Origin: Collimonas humicola
Lineage (GTDB): Bacteria; Pseudomonadota; Gammaproteobacteria; Burkholderiales; Burkholderiaceae_D
NCBI RefSeq assembly: GCF_018304945.1
Contig: NZ_JAGQEE010000004.1
Span: 361,645-425,644, forward strand
Length of the DNA stretch: 64,000 nt
Reading direction: 5' to 3'
The notes under the pieces are model-generated. The model made no database searches and was not told the origin of the DNA. It saw only the letters and a program-made list of their open reading frames with translations. A program made the translations under genes and the position numbers. Of the stretch, positions 1 through 9,738 are shown one piece after another (position 1 is the stretch's first letter; the number at the start of each line of letters is the position of its first letter).

Positions 1-3000
1 AACGAAGTCACGTTACTGTTCGTGCTGCTCAAGCCGGTCGATGTCGACGTCGACAGCGACGACACGTTGCTGTTGGTGCTGCTCAGGCCAGTCGAGGTTG
101 ACGTCGACAACGAAGACACATTGCTGTTGGTCGTGCTCAGACCGCTGGACAACGAAGTCACGTTGCTGTTCGTGCTGCTCAGGCCGGTCGATGTCGAGGT
201 CGACAGTGACGATACGTTGCTATTGGTGGTGCTCAGGCCGCTGGACAGTGAGGTGACGTTGCTGTTGGTGGTGCTGAGTCCGCTGGACAGCGATGTGACG
301 TTGCTGTTGGCGCTGCTCAAGCCAGTCGATGTCGACGTCGACAGTGACGATACGCTGCTGTTTGTCGTGCTCAGGCCACTGGACAACGAAGTCACGTTGC
401 TATTGGCACTGCTCAAACCAGTCGAGGTTGACGTCGACAGCGAAGATACGTTGCTGTTTGTCGTGCTCAGGCCGCTGGACAGCGATGTGACGTTGCTATT
501 CGTGCTGCTCAAACCAGTCGAGGTTGACGTCGACAGTGACGATACATTGCTGTTTGTCGTGCTCAGACCGCTGGACAGCGATGTGACGTTGCTATTCGTG
601 CTGCTCAAACCAGTCGAGGTTGACGTCGACAGCGACGATACGTTGCTGTTGGTTGTGCTCAGGCCAGTCGAGGTCGACGTCGACAGCGACGACACGCTGC
701 TGTTTGTCGTGCTCAGTCCGCTAGACAGCGAAGTCACGTTGCTGTTGGTGGTGCTCAGGCCGCTGGACAACGAAGTGACGTTGCTATTCGTGCTGCTCAG
801 ACCAGTCGATGTCGAGGTCGATAGCGACGATACGTTACTGTTTGTCGTGCTCAGACCACTGGACAGCGAAGTGACGTTGCTGCTCGCCGTACTCAGCCCG
901 GTCGAGGTCGAAGTCGACAATGACGACACATTGCTGTTGGTCGTGCTCAGTCCGCTGGACAACGAAGTCACGTTGCTGTTCGTGCTGCTCAGCCCCGTCG
1001 ACGTCGAGGTCGACAGCGATGACACATTGCTGTTGGTGGTGCTGAGGCCGCTGGACAGTGAAGTGACGTTACTGTTCGTGCTGCTCAGGCCGGTCGATGT
1101 CGAGGTCGACAATGACGACACATTGCTGTTGGTGGTGCTCAGGCCACTGGACAGCGATGTGACGTTGCTGTTGGTGGTGCTCAGGCCCGTCGAGGTGGAC
1201 GTCGACAGCGACGACACATTGCTGTTTGTCGTGCTCAGTCCGCTGGACAGTGAAGTGACGTTACTGTTCGTGCTGCTCAGGCCAGTCGAGGTCGACGTCG
1301 ACAACGACGATACGTTGCTGTTGGTCGTGCTCAGGCCGCTAGACAGTGAAGTCACGTTGCTATTCGTGCTGCTCAAGCCGGTCGACGTCGAGGTCGACAG
1401 CGACGATACGTTGCTGTTGGTGGTGCTGAGTCCGCTAGACAGCGATGATACGTTGCTGTTGGTTGTGCTGAGGCCGCTGGACAGCGATGTGACGTTGCTG
1501 TTGGTGCTGCTCAGGCCAGTCGAAGTCGACGTCGACAGTGACGATACGCTGCTGTTGGTCGTGCTGAGACCACTGGACAGCGAGGTCACGTTACTGTTGG
1601 TGCTGCTCAGACCAGTCGATGTCGACGTCGACAGCGACGACACGTTGCTGTTGGTGGTGCTGAGTCCGCTGGACAGCGAAGTCACGTTGCTATTGGTGCT
1701 GCTCAGGCCAGTCGAGGTTGACGTCGACAACGAAGACACATTGCTGTTGGTCGTGCTCAGGCCGCTGGACAACGAGGTCACGTTACTGTTGGTGCTGCTC
1801 AGACCAGTCGATGTCGACGTCGACAACGACGACACGTTGCTATTGGTGGTACTCAGGCCACTGGACAACGAAGTCACGTTGCTGTTGGTCGTACTCAGGC
1901 CACTGGACAGCGATGTGACGTTGCTGTTGGTGCTGCTCAAGCCAGTCGAGGTCGAGGTCGACAGCGACGACACGTTGCTGTTAGTCGTGCTCAGTCCGCT
2001 GGACAGCGATGTGACGTTGCTATTCGTGCTGCTCAAACCAGTCGAGGTTGACGTCGACAGTGACGATACATTGCTGTTTGTCGTGCTCAGGCCGCTGGAC
2101 AGCGATGTGACGTTGCTGTTGGTGCTGCTCAGGCCAGTCGAGGTTGACGTCGACAACGACGACACGCTGCTGTTTGTCGTGCTCAGTCCGCTGGACAGCG
2201 AAGTGACGTTGCTGTTGGTACTGCTCAGACCGGTCGATGTCGAAGTCGACAGTGACGATACGTTGCTATTGGTTGTGCTGAGGCCGCTGGACAGCGAAGT
2301 GACATTACTGTTGGTGCTGCTCAAGCCGGTCGACGTCGAGGTCGACAGCGACGACACATTGCTGTTGGTCGTGCTCAGGCCGCTGGACAGCGAAGTGACG
2401 TTGCTATTCGTGCTGCTCAAGCCAGTCGAGGTTGACGTCGACAGCGACGATACGTTGCTGTTGGTGGTGCTGAGACCGCTGGACAACGAAGTCACGTTGC
2501 TGTTGGTGCTGCTCAGGCCGGTCGAAGTCGATGTCGACAGTGACGATACGTTGCTGTTGGTTGTGCTGAGACCGCTGGACAGCGATGTGACGTTGCTGTT
2601 CGTGCTGCTCAAGCCGGTCGATGTCGACGTCGACAGCGACGACACGTTGCTGTTGGTGCTGCTCAGGCCAGTCGAGGTTGACGTCGACAACGAAGACACA
2701 TTGCTGTTGGTCGTGCTCAGGCCGCTGGACAGTGAAGTGACGTTGCTGTTCGTGCTGCTCAAGCCAGTCGAGGTTGAGGTCGACAACGAAGACACATTGC
2801 TGTTGGTCGTGCTCAGGCCGCTGGACAGCGAAGTGACATTGCTGTTGGTACTGCTCAGACCGGTCGATGTCGACGTCGACAGTGACGACACGTTGCTGTT
2901 GGTGGTGCTCAGGCCGCTGGACAACGAAGTGACGTTGCTATTCGTGCTGCTCAAACCAGTCGAGGTTGACGTCGACAGTGACGACACGTTGCTGTTGGTG

Positions 3001-6000
3001 GTGCTCAGGCCGCTGGACAACGAAGTGACGTTGCTATTCGTGCTGCTCAAACCAGTCGAGGTTGACGTCGACAGCGACGATACGTTGCTGTTTGTCGTGC
3101 TCAGGCCGCTGGACAACGAAGTGACGTTGCTGTTGGTGCTGCTCAAACCGGTCGACGTCGAAGTCGACAGCGACGACACGTTACTGTTTGTCGTGCTGAG
3201 GCCGCTGGACAGCGAAGTGACATTGCTGCTCGTGCTGCTCAAGCCGGTCGAGGTCGAGGTCGACAAGGACGACACGCTGCTATTGGTAGTGCTGAGGCCG
3301 CTGGACAACGAAGTGACGTTGCTGCTGGTGCTGCTCAAGCCGGTCGAGGTCGATGTTGACAACGACGATACGCTGCTATTGGTGGTGCTGAGACCACTGG
3401 ACAGCGATGTGACGTTGCTATTCGTGCTACTCAAACCAGTCGAGGTTGACGTCGACAGCGACGATATATTGCTGTTTGTCGAACTTAGTCCGCTCGAAGT
3501 CGATGTCGATAGCGACGACACACTGCTATTGGTGGTGCTCAGGCCGCTGGACAGCGAAGTCACATTGCTGTTGGTGCTGCTCAAGCCGGTCGATGTCGAA
3601 GTCGACAGCGACGATACGTTGCTGTTCGTCGTACTCAAGCCTGTTGAGGTTGACGTTGATAGCGACGACACATTGCTGTTGGTGGTGCTGAGGCCACTGG
3701 ACAGCGACGACACGTTGCTGCTAGTCGTGCTCAGGCCACTGGATAACGAAGTCACATTGCTGTTGGTGCTGCTCAAGCCAGTCGAGGTCGAGGTCGACAG
3801 CGACGACACGTTGCTGTTAGTCGTGCTCAGTCCGCTGGACAGTGAAGTGACGTTACTGTTCGTGCTGCTCAAGCCAGTCGAGGTTGAGGTCGACAGCGAC
3901 GACACGTTGCTGTTGGTGGTGCTGAGTCCACTGGACAGCGATGTGACGTTGCTGTTGCTGCTGCTCATGCCAGTCGAGGTCGACGTCGACAGCGACGACA
4001 CATTGCTGTTTGTCGTGCTCAGGCCACTGGACAACGAAATCACGTTGCTATTGGCACTGCTCAAGCCAGTCGATGTCGAGGTCGACAGCGACGATACGTT
4101 GCTGTTTGTCGTGCTGAGACCGCTGGACAGCGATGTGACGTTGCTGTTCGTGCTGCTCAGGCCAGTCGAGGTTGACGTCGACAGTGACGACACGCTGCTG
4201 TTGGTGGTGCTCAGGCCACTGGACAACGATGTCACATTGCTATTCGTGCTGCTCAAGCCGGTCGAGGTCGAGGTCGACAGCGACGACACGCTGCTATTGG
4301 TGGTGCTGAGACCGCTGGACAACGAAGTCACGCTGCTATTGGTACTGCTCAGGCCCGTCGATGTCGAGGTTGACAACGACGATACGCTGCTATTGGTCGT
4401 GCTGAGACCACTGGACAGCGATGTGACGTTGCTATTCGTGCTGCTCAAGCCAGTCGAGGTTGACGTCGACAGTGACGATACGCTGCTGTTGGTCGAACTT
4501 AGTCCGGTCGAAGTCGATGTTGATAGCGACGACACACTGCTGTTGGTGGTGCTCAGGCCGCTGGACAACGAAGTCACGTTACTGTTAGTGCTGCTCAGGC
4601 CGGTCGATGTCGAAGTCGACAGCGACGATACGTTGCTGTTCGTCGTACTCAAGCCTGTTGAGGTTGACGTTGACAGCGACGACACATTGCTGTTGGTGGT
4701 GCTGAGGCCACTGGACAGCGACGACACGTTGCTGCTAGTCGTGCTCAAGCCACTGGATAACGAAGTCACATTGCTGTTGGTGCTGCTCAAGCCAGTCGAG
4801 GTCGAGGTCGACAAGGACGATACGTTGCTGTTGGTCGTACTCAAACCGGTCGACAGAGAATTAATGCTGCTAGTGTGGCTCGACAAGCCGGTCGATGTCG
4901 ATGTTGACAACGACGATACGCTGCTATTGGTCGTGCTGAGACCACTGGACAGCGATGTGACGTTGCTATTCGTGCTGCTCAAACCAGTCGAGGTTGACGT
5001 CGACAGCGACGATATATTGCTGTTTGTCGAACTTAGTCCGGTCGAAGTCGATGTCGATAGCGACGACACACTGCTGTTGGTGGTGCTCAGGCCGCTGGAC
5101 AACGAAGTCACGTTACTGTTAGTGCTGCTCAAGCCGGTCGAGGTCGAGGTCGACAGTGACGACACGCTGCTATTGGTGGTGCTGAGACCGCTGGACAACG
5201 AAGTGACGTTGCTGTTGGTGCTGCTCAAGCCGGTCGAGGTCGAGGTCGACAGCGACGACACGTTGCTGTTTGTCGTGCTGAGGCCGCTGGACAGCGAAGT
5301 GACATTGCTGTTGGTACTGCTCAAGCCGGTCGATGTCGACGTCGACAATGACGATACGCTGCTGTTTGTCGTGCTCAGTCCGCTGGACAGCGAAGTGACG
5401 TTGCTGTTGGTGGTGCTCAGGCCGTTGGATAACGAAGTCACGTTGCTGTTGGTCGTGCTCAGTCCACTGGACAACGATATGACGTTGCTGTTGGTCGTGC
5501 TCAGGCCACTGGACAACGATGTGACGTTGCTATTCGTACTGCTCAGGCCTGTCGATGTCGAGGTCGATAGCGACACCACATTGCTGGTGGTCGTGCTCAG
5601 GCCGCTAGACAACGAAGTCACGTTGCTATTCGTGCTGCTCAGGCCCGTCGAAGTCGACGTCGACAGTGACGATATGTTGCTGTTTGCTGTGCTCAGGCCA
5701 CTGGATAACGAAGTCACGCTGCTATTGGTACTGCTCAGGCCAGTCGAGGTCGAGGTCGACAGCGACGATACGTTGCTGTTGATGGTGCTCAGACCGCTGG
5801 ACAACGAAGTGACGTTGCTGCTCGCCGTACTCAGCCCGGTCGAGGTCGATGTTGACAACGACGATACGCTACTGTTGGCAGTGCTCAGGCCTGTCGATGC
5901 AGAAGTCGACAACGACGAAACACTGCTGTTGATAGTACTGAGGCCACTGGACAGCGAAGTGACGTTACTGTTCGTGCTGCTCAAACCCGTCGATGTCGAG

Positions 6001-6974
6001 GTCGACAGCGAGGACACGCTGCTGTTAGTGCTGCTCAGACCACTGGACAACGATGTCACATTGCTATTCGTGCTGCTCAAGCCGGTCGACGTCGACGTTG
6101 ACAACGATGAAACGCTGCTGTTAGTCGTGCTCAGTCCGCTGGACAGCGAAGTGACATTGCTGTTCGTGCTGCTCAAGCCGGTCGATGTCGATGTCGACAG
6201 CGACGATACGTTGCTGTTTGTTGTGCTGAGGCCGCTGGACAGTGAAGTGACATTGCTGTTGGTGCTGCTCAAGCCGGTCGACAGAGAATTAATGCTGCTA
6301 GTGTGGCTCGACAAGCCGGTCGACGTCGACGTTGACAACGACGATACGCTGCTGTTGGTAGTGCTCAGGCCAGTCGATGTCGATGTCGACAGCGATGACA
6401 CATTGCTGTTTGTCGTGCTCAGTCCGCTGGACAATGAAGTCACGTTGCTGTTCGTGCTGCTCAGACCCGTCGATGTCGAAGTCGACAGCGACGACACGCT
6501 GCTATTTGTCGTGCTCAGACCGCTGGACAGCGAAGTCACATTACTGTTGGCGCTGCTCAAACCAGTCGAAGTTGATGTCGACAGCGATGACACATTGCTG
6601 TTTGTCGTGCTCAGTCCGCTGGACAATGAAGTCACGTTGCTGTTCATGCTGCTCAGGCCAGTCGATGTCGAAGTCGACAACGAAGACACATTGCTGTTGG
6701 TCGTGCTCAGGCCGCTGGACAGCGATGTGACGTTGCTGTTCGTGCTGCTCAAACCTGTCGAGGTCGAGGTCGACAAGGACGATACATTGCTGTTAGTCGT
6801 GCTCAACCCGGTGGACAAGGAGGCTTCCGCCACTCGCGACGTGCTGATTCCGGTCGAGGTCGACGTGGATAGAGATGTCACATTGCTGTTAGTCGTGCTC
6901 AGCCCAGTGGACAAGGAGGATTCCGCCACGCGTGACGTGCTGATACCAGTCGAAGTGGAGGTCGACAGACTGTT
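1..6974 (-). repeat. Coding tandem repeat array, about 96-bp units (42 + 54 bp)
   Basis: The stalk is built from alternating 14-residue (42 bp) and 18-residue (54 bp) modules, often paired as a 32-residue (96 bp) unit. Roughly 70 unit-lengths fit in the visible part. Every module is a multiple of three, so reading frames on both strands stay open. Higher-order copies are visible. The rare module around 4852-4893 recurs at 6280-6321. A stretch near 3433-3520 recurs near 4981-5068. A stretch near 3607-3770 recurs near 4621-4784. The array continues past the left edge. Confidence 0.9.
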
Positions 6975-7247
6975 AAGGTAAATCCTGGTGTTGTTAACGT
7001 AGTTAACGCAAGTTGGATCGGCAGTGTACATGGTGCCGCCATTGCCCGAAGTACACGCTGCCTCTGGCAACGTTTGTGCAAACACATCATTAGGCGCAAA
7101 CAAGAGCAGCGGCGCAATGGCCCCGGCAGTTGCTATTGCGGCGGCCACTTTTGAGCTGCTACGCTTCCCTCGAGCCGCCGTATTTTCGGACACGGCGACC
7201 CAGGCGCCAAGTACTTCACTATATACGGTGCGATAAATTTTATTCAT
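1..7247 (-). CDS. Giant trimeric autotransporter adhesin (type Vc), 5' part; 3' end beyond window
   Basis: Surface adhesin fragment of about 2415 codons, open from ATG at 7247 to the left edge. Residues 1-30 (MNKIYRTVYSEVLGAWVAVS...) match the extended signal peptide (ESPR) of type V secretion proteins. A hydrophobic core follows at about residues 33-51, with probable cleavage near VFA/QT at residues 57-58. A short head at 59-91 has two cysteines (C65, C80). From residue 92 the visible protein is almost entirely a low-complexity stalk of units such as GLSSTNSNVTSLSS and SLSTSTSTGLSSTNSNV. Such Ser/Thr/Asn stalks are known from Burkholderia-type trimeric adhesins. The C-terminal YadA-like anchor, expected for secretion, lies outside the window. 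The opposite strand is also open for 2319 codons, but that reading has no signal peptide or recognisable domain, so this strand is the coding one. Class is secure; ligand unknown. Confidence 0.9.
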   Translation of the reverse strand, partial: MNKIYRTVYSEVLGAWVAVSENTAARGKRSSSKVAAAIATAGAIAPLLLFAPNDVFAQTLPEAACTSGNGGTMYTADPTCVNYVNNTRIYLNSLSTSTSTGISTSRVAESSLSTGLSTTNSNVTSLSTSTSTGISTSRVAEASLSTGLSTTNSNVSSLSTSTSTGLSSTNSNVTSLSSGLSTTNSNVSSLSTSTSTGLSSMNSNVTSLSSGLSTTNSNVSSLSTSTSTGLSSANSNVTSLSSGLSTTNSSVSSLSTSTSTGLSSTNSNVTSLSSGLSTTNSNVSSLSTSTSTGLSTTNSSVSSLSTSTSTGLSSHTSSINSLSTGLSSTNSNVTSLSSGLSTTNSNVSSLSTSTSTGLSSTNSNVTSLSSGLSTTNSSVSSLSTSTSTGLSSTNSNVTSLSSGLSSTNSSVSSLSTSTSTGLSSTNSNVTSLSSGLSTINSSVSSLSTSASTGLSTANSSVSSLSTSTSTGLSTASSNVTSLSSGLSTINSNVSSLSTSTSTGLSSTNSSVTSLSSGLSTANSNISSLSTSTSTGLSSTNSNVTSLSSGLSTTTSNVVSLSTSTSTGLSSTNSNVTSLSSGLSTTNSNVISLSSGLSTTNSNVTSLSNGLSTTNSNVTSLSSGLSTTNSSVSSLSTSTSTGLSSTNSNVTSLSSGLSTTNSNVSSLSTSTSTGLSSTNSNVTSLSSGLSTTNSSVSSLSTSTSTGLSSTNSNVTSLSSGLSTTNSSVSSLSTSTSTGLSSTNSNISSLSTSTSTGLSSTNSNVTSLSSGLSTTNSSVSSLSTSTSTGLSSHTSSINSLSTGLSTTNSNVSSLSTSTSTGLSSTNSNVTSLSSGLSTTSSNVSSLSSGLSTTNSNVSSLSTSTSTGLSTTNSNVSSLSTSTSTGLSSTNSNVTSLSSGLSTTNSSVSSLSTSTSTGLSSTNSSVSSLSTSTSTGLSSTNSNVTSLSSGLSTTNSSVSSLSTSTSTGLSSTNSSVTSLSSGLSTTNSSVSSLSTSTSTGLSSTNSNVTSLSSGLSTTNSSVSSLSTSTSTGLSSTNSNVTSLSSGLSTTNSNVSSLSTSTSTGLSSANSNVISLSSGLSTTNSNVSSLSTSTSTGMSSSNSNVTSLSSGLSTTNSNVSSLSTSTSTGLSSTNSNVTSLSSGLSTTNSNVSSLSTSTSTGLSSTNSNVTSLSSGLSTTSSNVSSLSSGLSTTNSNVSSLSTSTSTGLSTTNSNVSSLSTSTSTGLSSTNSNVTSLSSGLSTTNSSVSSLSTSTSSGLSSTNSNISSLSTSTSTGLSSTNSNVTSLSSGLSTTNSSVSSLSTSTSTGLSSTSSNVTSLSSGLSTTNSSVSSLSTSTSTGLSSTSSNVTSLSSGLSTTNSNVSSLSTSTSTGLSSTNSNVTSLSSGLSTTNSNVSSLSTSTSTGLSSTNSNVTSLSSGLSTTNSNVSSLSTSTSTGLSSTNSNVTSLSSGLSTTNSNVSSLSTSTSTGLSSTNSNVTSLSSGLSTTNSNVSSLSTSTSTGLSSTNSNVTSLSSGLSTTNSNVSSLSTSTSTGLSSTNSNVSSLSTSTSTGLSSTNSNVTSLSSGLSTTNSNVSSLSTSTSTGLSSTNSNVTSLSSGLSTTNSNVSSLSTSTSTGLSSTNSNVTSLSSGLSTTNSNVSSLSTSTSTGLSSTNSNVTSLSSGLSTTNSNVSSLSTSTSTGLSSTNSNVTSLSSGLSTTNSSVSSLSTSTSTGLSSTNSNVTSLSSGLSTTNSNVSSLSTSTSTGLSSTNSNVTSLSSGLSTTNSNVSSLSTSTSTGLSSTNSNVTSLSSGLSTTNSNVTSLSSGLSTTNSNVSSLSTSTSTGLSSTNSNVTSLSSGLSTTNSNVSSLSTSTSTGLSSTNSNVTSLSSGLSTTNSNVSSLSTSTSTGLSSTNSNVTSLSSGLSTTNSSVSSLSTSTSTGLSSTNSNVTSLSSGLSTTNSNVSSLSSGLSTTNSNVSSLSTSTSTGLSSTNSNVTSLSSGLSTTNSNVSSLSTSTSTGLSSTNSNVTSLSSGLSTTNSNVSSLSTSTSTGLSTTNSNVTSLSSGLSTTNSNVSSLSTSTSTGLSSTNSNVTSLSSGLSTTNSNVSSLSTSTSTGLSSTNSNVTSLSSGLSTTNSNVSSLSTSTSTGLSTASSNVTSLSSGLSTTNSNVSSLSTSTSTGLSSTNSNVTSLSSGLSTTNSNVTSLSSGLSTTNSSVSSLSTSTSTGLSTTNSNVSSLSTSTSTGLSSTNSNVTSLSSGLSTTNSNVSSLSTSTSTGLSSTNSNVTSLSSGLSTTNSNVSSLSTSTSTGLSSANSNVTSLSSGLSTTNSSVSSLSTSTSTGLSSANSNVTSLSSGLSTTNSNVTSLSSGLSTTNSNVSSLSTSTSTGLSSTNSNVTSLSSGLSTTNSNVSSLSTSTSTGLSSTNSNVSSLSTSTSTGLSSTNSNVTS

Positions 7248-7343
7248 GAATTGCTCTAATCAAAATATAGTGAGACTTGCAGCATGAGATCGGACTGATC
7301 GTTCAAGCGAGATCACGTAAAAGTGGAGGCCAACTATGGGCAG

Positions 7344-7520
7344 CTACGCCATGCTCATGACAACATCAGCGGATGTGTGCTGCGTCTTCGCGTCGGCCGA
7401 AAGCGGCATGCCCGCGATAAGGAACGCAGTTAATTTGAAAAGTCTGCCGAACGCGCCAAGAGGGAATGCGGCGCTGTCGATGAGCGCCATGAATGAGAGC
7501 ATTTGATGCAACGTCTTCAT
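7344..7520 (-). CDS. Possible small protein (58 aa), unknown
   Basis: ATG at 7520 is preceded by an AAGGTG ribosome-binding site five bases upstream, and the frame stays open to TAG at 7344-7346. The product has a hydrophobic middle (KLTAFLIAGMPLSADA) resembling a weak signal or membrane segment. It lies about 100 bp upstream of the adhesin start on the same strand and could be a leader-type or accessory reading frame. No family is recognised. The main support is the ribosome-binding site, so it may be chance. Confidence 0.3.
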   Translation of the reverse strand: MKTLHQMLSFMALIDSAAFPLGAFGRLFKLTAFLIAGMPLSADAKTQHTSADVVMSMA

Positions 7521-8593
7521 CTTTTCACCTTGGAAATTCGGCGTTTTTATAACTCAAAAGAACTCAGCTTCGTCGCATCAAAGACCAGGGGTTCAAGTGA
7601 CGTGGCCACTTTCCTCAGATCCCGACTGAAAAACCAGGAATTCAATCAACCCAAGAGACAAGGAAATTTGTTGCCGCTCCCGTCCTCAATTCACAATTAA
7701 CAATATTAAATTTCAAACAACGCTTATTGACATTTTTAATTCTTCTTCTCGGCCAATCAATTACACAACTACCGTCAAGCTCGGCTCAACATCGCATTAA
7801 ATCCATCTAAGTATTGCGCATAAAATCAGCATGTTGCTCTTTGCTCAACATCGACTTCCACGGCAACGCAAAGTGGAATATTTATCATTGCATTTCAAAC
7901 ATCAATAAATGTCCAAAATCACGAATAACACAAAGTGCCAAATGTTAATTTCAATTATTATTTATGTCATCTAAATAAGTTCCCAAAAGTCGCCAATAAA
8001 CAACGAATTTATTCATATATGACGCTTGAAATAATTTCAAAAACTGCCTCCTCCTCTCTGTTTTCGAGAAAAAAACTGCAAAATTTATTCATAAGTACTT
8101 ATAAACATTGATATTTTCAAGATATACGAATTTTAAATATCTTAATTGCACAGTTACCCATAAACAACAAATTTAGGGAAAAATAGCCAGATGTTTTCGC
8201 ATATAAAAATCCCCAATGGAAACAATTTCGGCAATTTATTTCCGCATGGAAATGATAAATGTGCTTTTCAATATTAACTGTTTAATATGAAATAAAATGT
8301 CCATACGTAGACATCATTTGCAAAGTGCGGGATGGGAAATTCATTGTGGAAAAATGCCATTCTGTCTAGCATCAATAGCAATTCTCTGTGAAAAATGCAG
8401 AAGCAGGCGCAGCCAACGCGCCGCCAGCAAAGGCCAGGAAGCACATCAGCGTACAGATCTGTACGTTCTCACAATAGGATACATGCTTGAAAAACAAGAC
8501 CTTGGACAGGTGCGGGCAAGGTGCGGGCACGCAGGTGGAAATGTAAAATTGACCGCCAACCCGTCAATAGCCTAAAGCAACAGCCGGTCCGGG
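7521..8593. other. AT-rich intergenic stretch, no convincing gene
   Basis: About 1.1 kb, strongly A/T-rich between about 7700 and 8300 in a GC-rich chromosome. Short open frames exist here but lack convincing ribosome-binding sites or protein character. The position upstream of the adhesin makes it the likely promoter and regulatory region. Such AT-rich tracts are typical targets of xenogeneic silencers of the H-NS/MvaT type; that is inference only. Confidence 0.6.
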
Positions 8594-8630
8594 CAACAAA
8601 AAGCCCGCAATCACATCGTCATTGCGGGCT
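8594..8630 (-). terminator. Rho-independent terminator of rbgA/ylqF
   Basis: A perfect 10-bp inverted repeat (AGCCCGCAAT / ATTGCGGGCT, 8602-8611 and 8621-8630) has a 9-nt loop. On the minus strand it is followed by a T-rich run (TTTTTGTTG). It lies 15 bp beyond the stop codon of the GTPase gene. Confidence 0.85.
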
Positions 8631-8645
8631 CGGGGATAAGCAGTT

Positions 8646-9587
8646 TTAGCGGCTATTGTTATTGTCCTGCTCATCCTGTTCAGCTTTTTCAGCGTCCGCT
8701 TCGGCCTGGCGCCTTGCCACTTCTTCCGCATGCAGAGCCAGCAGGACTGCACGTGTTTGCGGCGTCTCCAGGCTGATCCGGCCAAGCGCGCCGGTACGAT
8801 AGTCCTGCAGCAGAGTGTGCGCCGCCTTCTCCAGGTCAAGGTCGCCGCCTTTGAGACGGAAGCCGCGGCGCAGCGCCACGCCTTCGATGACGCTGACGCC
8901 ATCGATGCCATCGGTCTTGATGCCGTAACGGGCCGTCAGCAGCGGCGCATAGCGCAGCAGCAGCTCGTCGGCCAGGAACGTTGCGACCTCTTCTTCGATC
9001 AGCGCATTGCTGCCGATAGCGTGGCTGGCGGCCAGCATCAGGCCATCGCTAGGATGGGCGATCTTCGGCCACAGCATGCCGGGGGTGTCGATCAGCACCA
9101 TATTGTTACCCAGGTACAGGCGCTGCTGCACCTTGGTCACTGCCGGTTCATCGCCGACGGCTGCCACCCGGCGCTTGAGCAAGGCATTCATCAAGGTCGA
9201 CTTGCCGACGTTGGGAATCCCCATGATCATCATGCGCAAAGGCTTCAGCGGCGTGCCGCGATGCGGCGCCAGCGTCAGGCACAAACCCGGGATCTTGGCG
9301 ACATCGGACGGCTTCTTGCAGCTCAAGGCCACTGCGTGCACATTTTTTTGCGCGTTGTAAAAGCTGAGCCATGCCTGGGTGGCGGCCGGATCGGCCAGGT
9401 CGCTCTTGTTGAGGATTTTCAGGCAGGGACGCTGGCGGTGCACGCGCAGCTGCTCAATCATGGGATTGCAGCTAGCTTGCGGCAAACGGCCGTCGAGCAC
9501 TTCGATCACGAGATCGACCTTCTCCATAGCTTCCGCCGCCTTCTTGCGGGCGGCGTTCATATGACCTGGGAACCATTGTATGGACAT
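8646..9587 (-). CDS. ylqF: Ribosome biogenesis GTPase YlqF/RbgA
   Basis: A 313-residue circularly permuted GTPase of the YlqF/RbgA family, which in Bacillus acts in late assembly of the 50S subunit. The G motifs are in permuted order: G4 NKSD at 60-63, G1 GIPNVGKST at 123-131, G3 DTPG at 167-170. The start (MSIQWFPGHMNAARK) is the classic N-terminus of the family. The tail (about 280-313) is a charged, Glu/Gln/Asn-rich extension. The gene stands alone between its terminator and a short spacer to the deacetylase-like gene. Length and motifs are intact. Confidence 0.93.
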   Translation of the reverse strand: MSIQWFPGHMNAARKKAAEAMEKVDLVIEVLDGRLPQASCNPMIEQLRVHRQRPCLKILNKSDLADPAATQAWLSFYNAQKNVHAVALSCKKPSDVAKIPGLCLTLAPHRGTPLKPLRMMIMGIPNVGKSTLMNALLKRRVAAVGDEPAVTKVQQRLYLGNNMVLIDTPGMLWPKIAHPSDGLMLAASHAIGSNALIEEEVATFLADELLLRYAPLLTARYGIKTDGIDGVSVIEGVALRRGFRLKGGDLDLEKAAHTLLQDYRTGALGRISLETPQTRAVLLALHAEEVARRQAEADAEKAEQDEQDNNNSR

Positions 9588-9738
9588 GCGTTGTCTTGTC
9601 TGACTAAAATAAACCGCTATTGTACGGACTTATTCCGCTTCTACCGCAATCCCGGCCGCAAGCCTTGCATGGCGAAGCGCGCCAGATCGCCCTCGATGAG
9701 GGACCGGCGCTCCATTTTATTACCCCAAGACAAGCAAA

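Noticed and set aside
1..6974. CRISPR array or satellite DNA in the left repeat region
   Set aside because: Units are contiguous, degenerate and in-frame multiples of three without unique spacers; they encode an adhesin stalk.
22..6981. Plus-strand open frame of 2319 codons with LLLVVLRPLD/VDVDVDSDDT repeats
   Set aside because: It is the antisense of the adhesin repeats; it has no signal, domain or ribosome-binding site, while the minus strand begins with ESPR and a signal peptide.
7503..7700. 65-codon plus-strand open frame
   Set aside because: No ribosome-binding site or recognisable protein character; it lies in the AT-rich control region.
8297..8575. 92-codon plus-strand open frame
   Set aside because: Mixed-composition frame crossing from AT-rich to GC-rich DNA, no clear start signal and no family; not credible as a gene.
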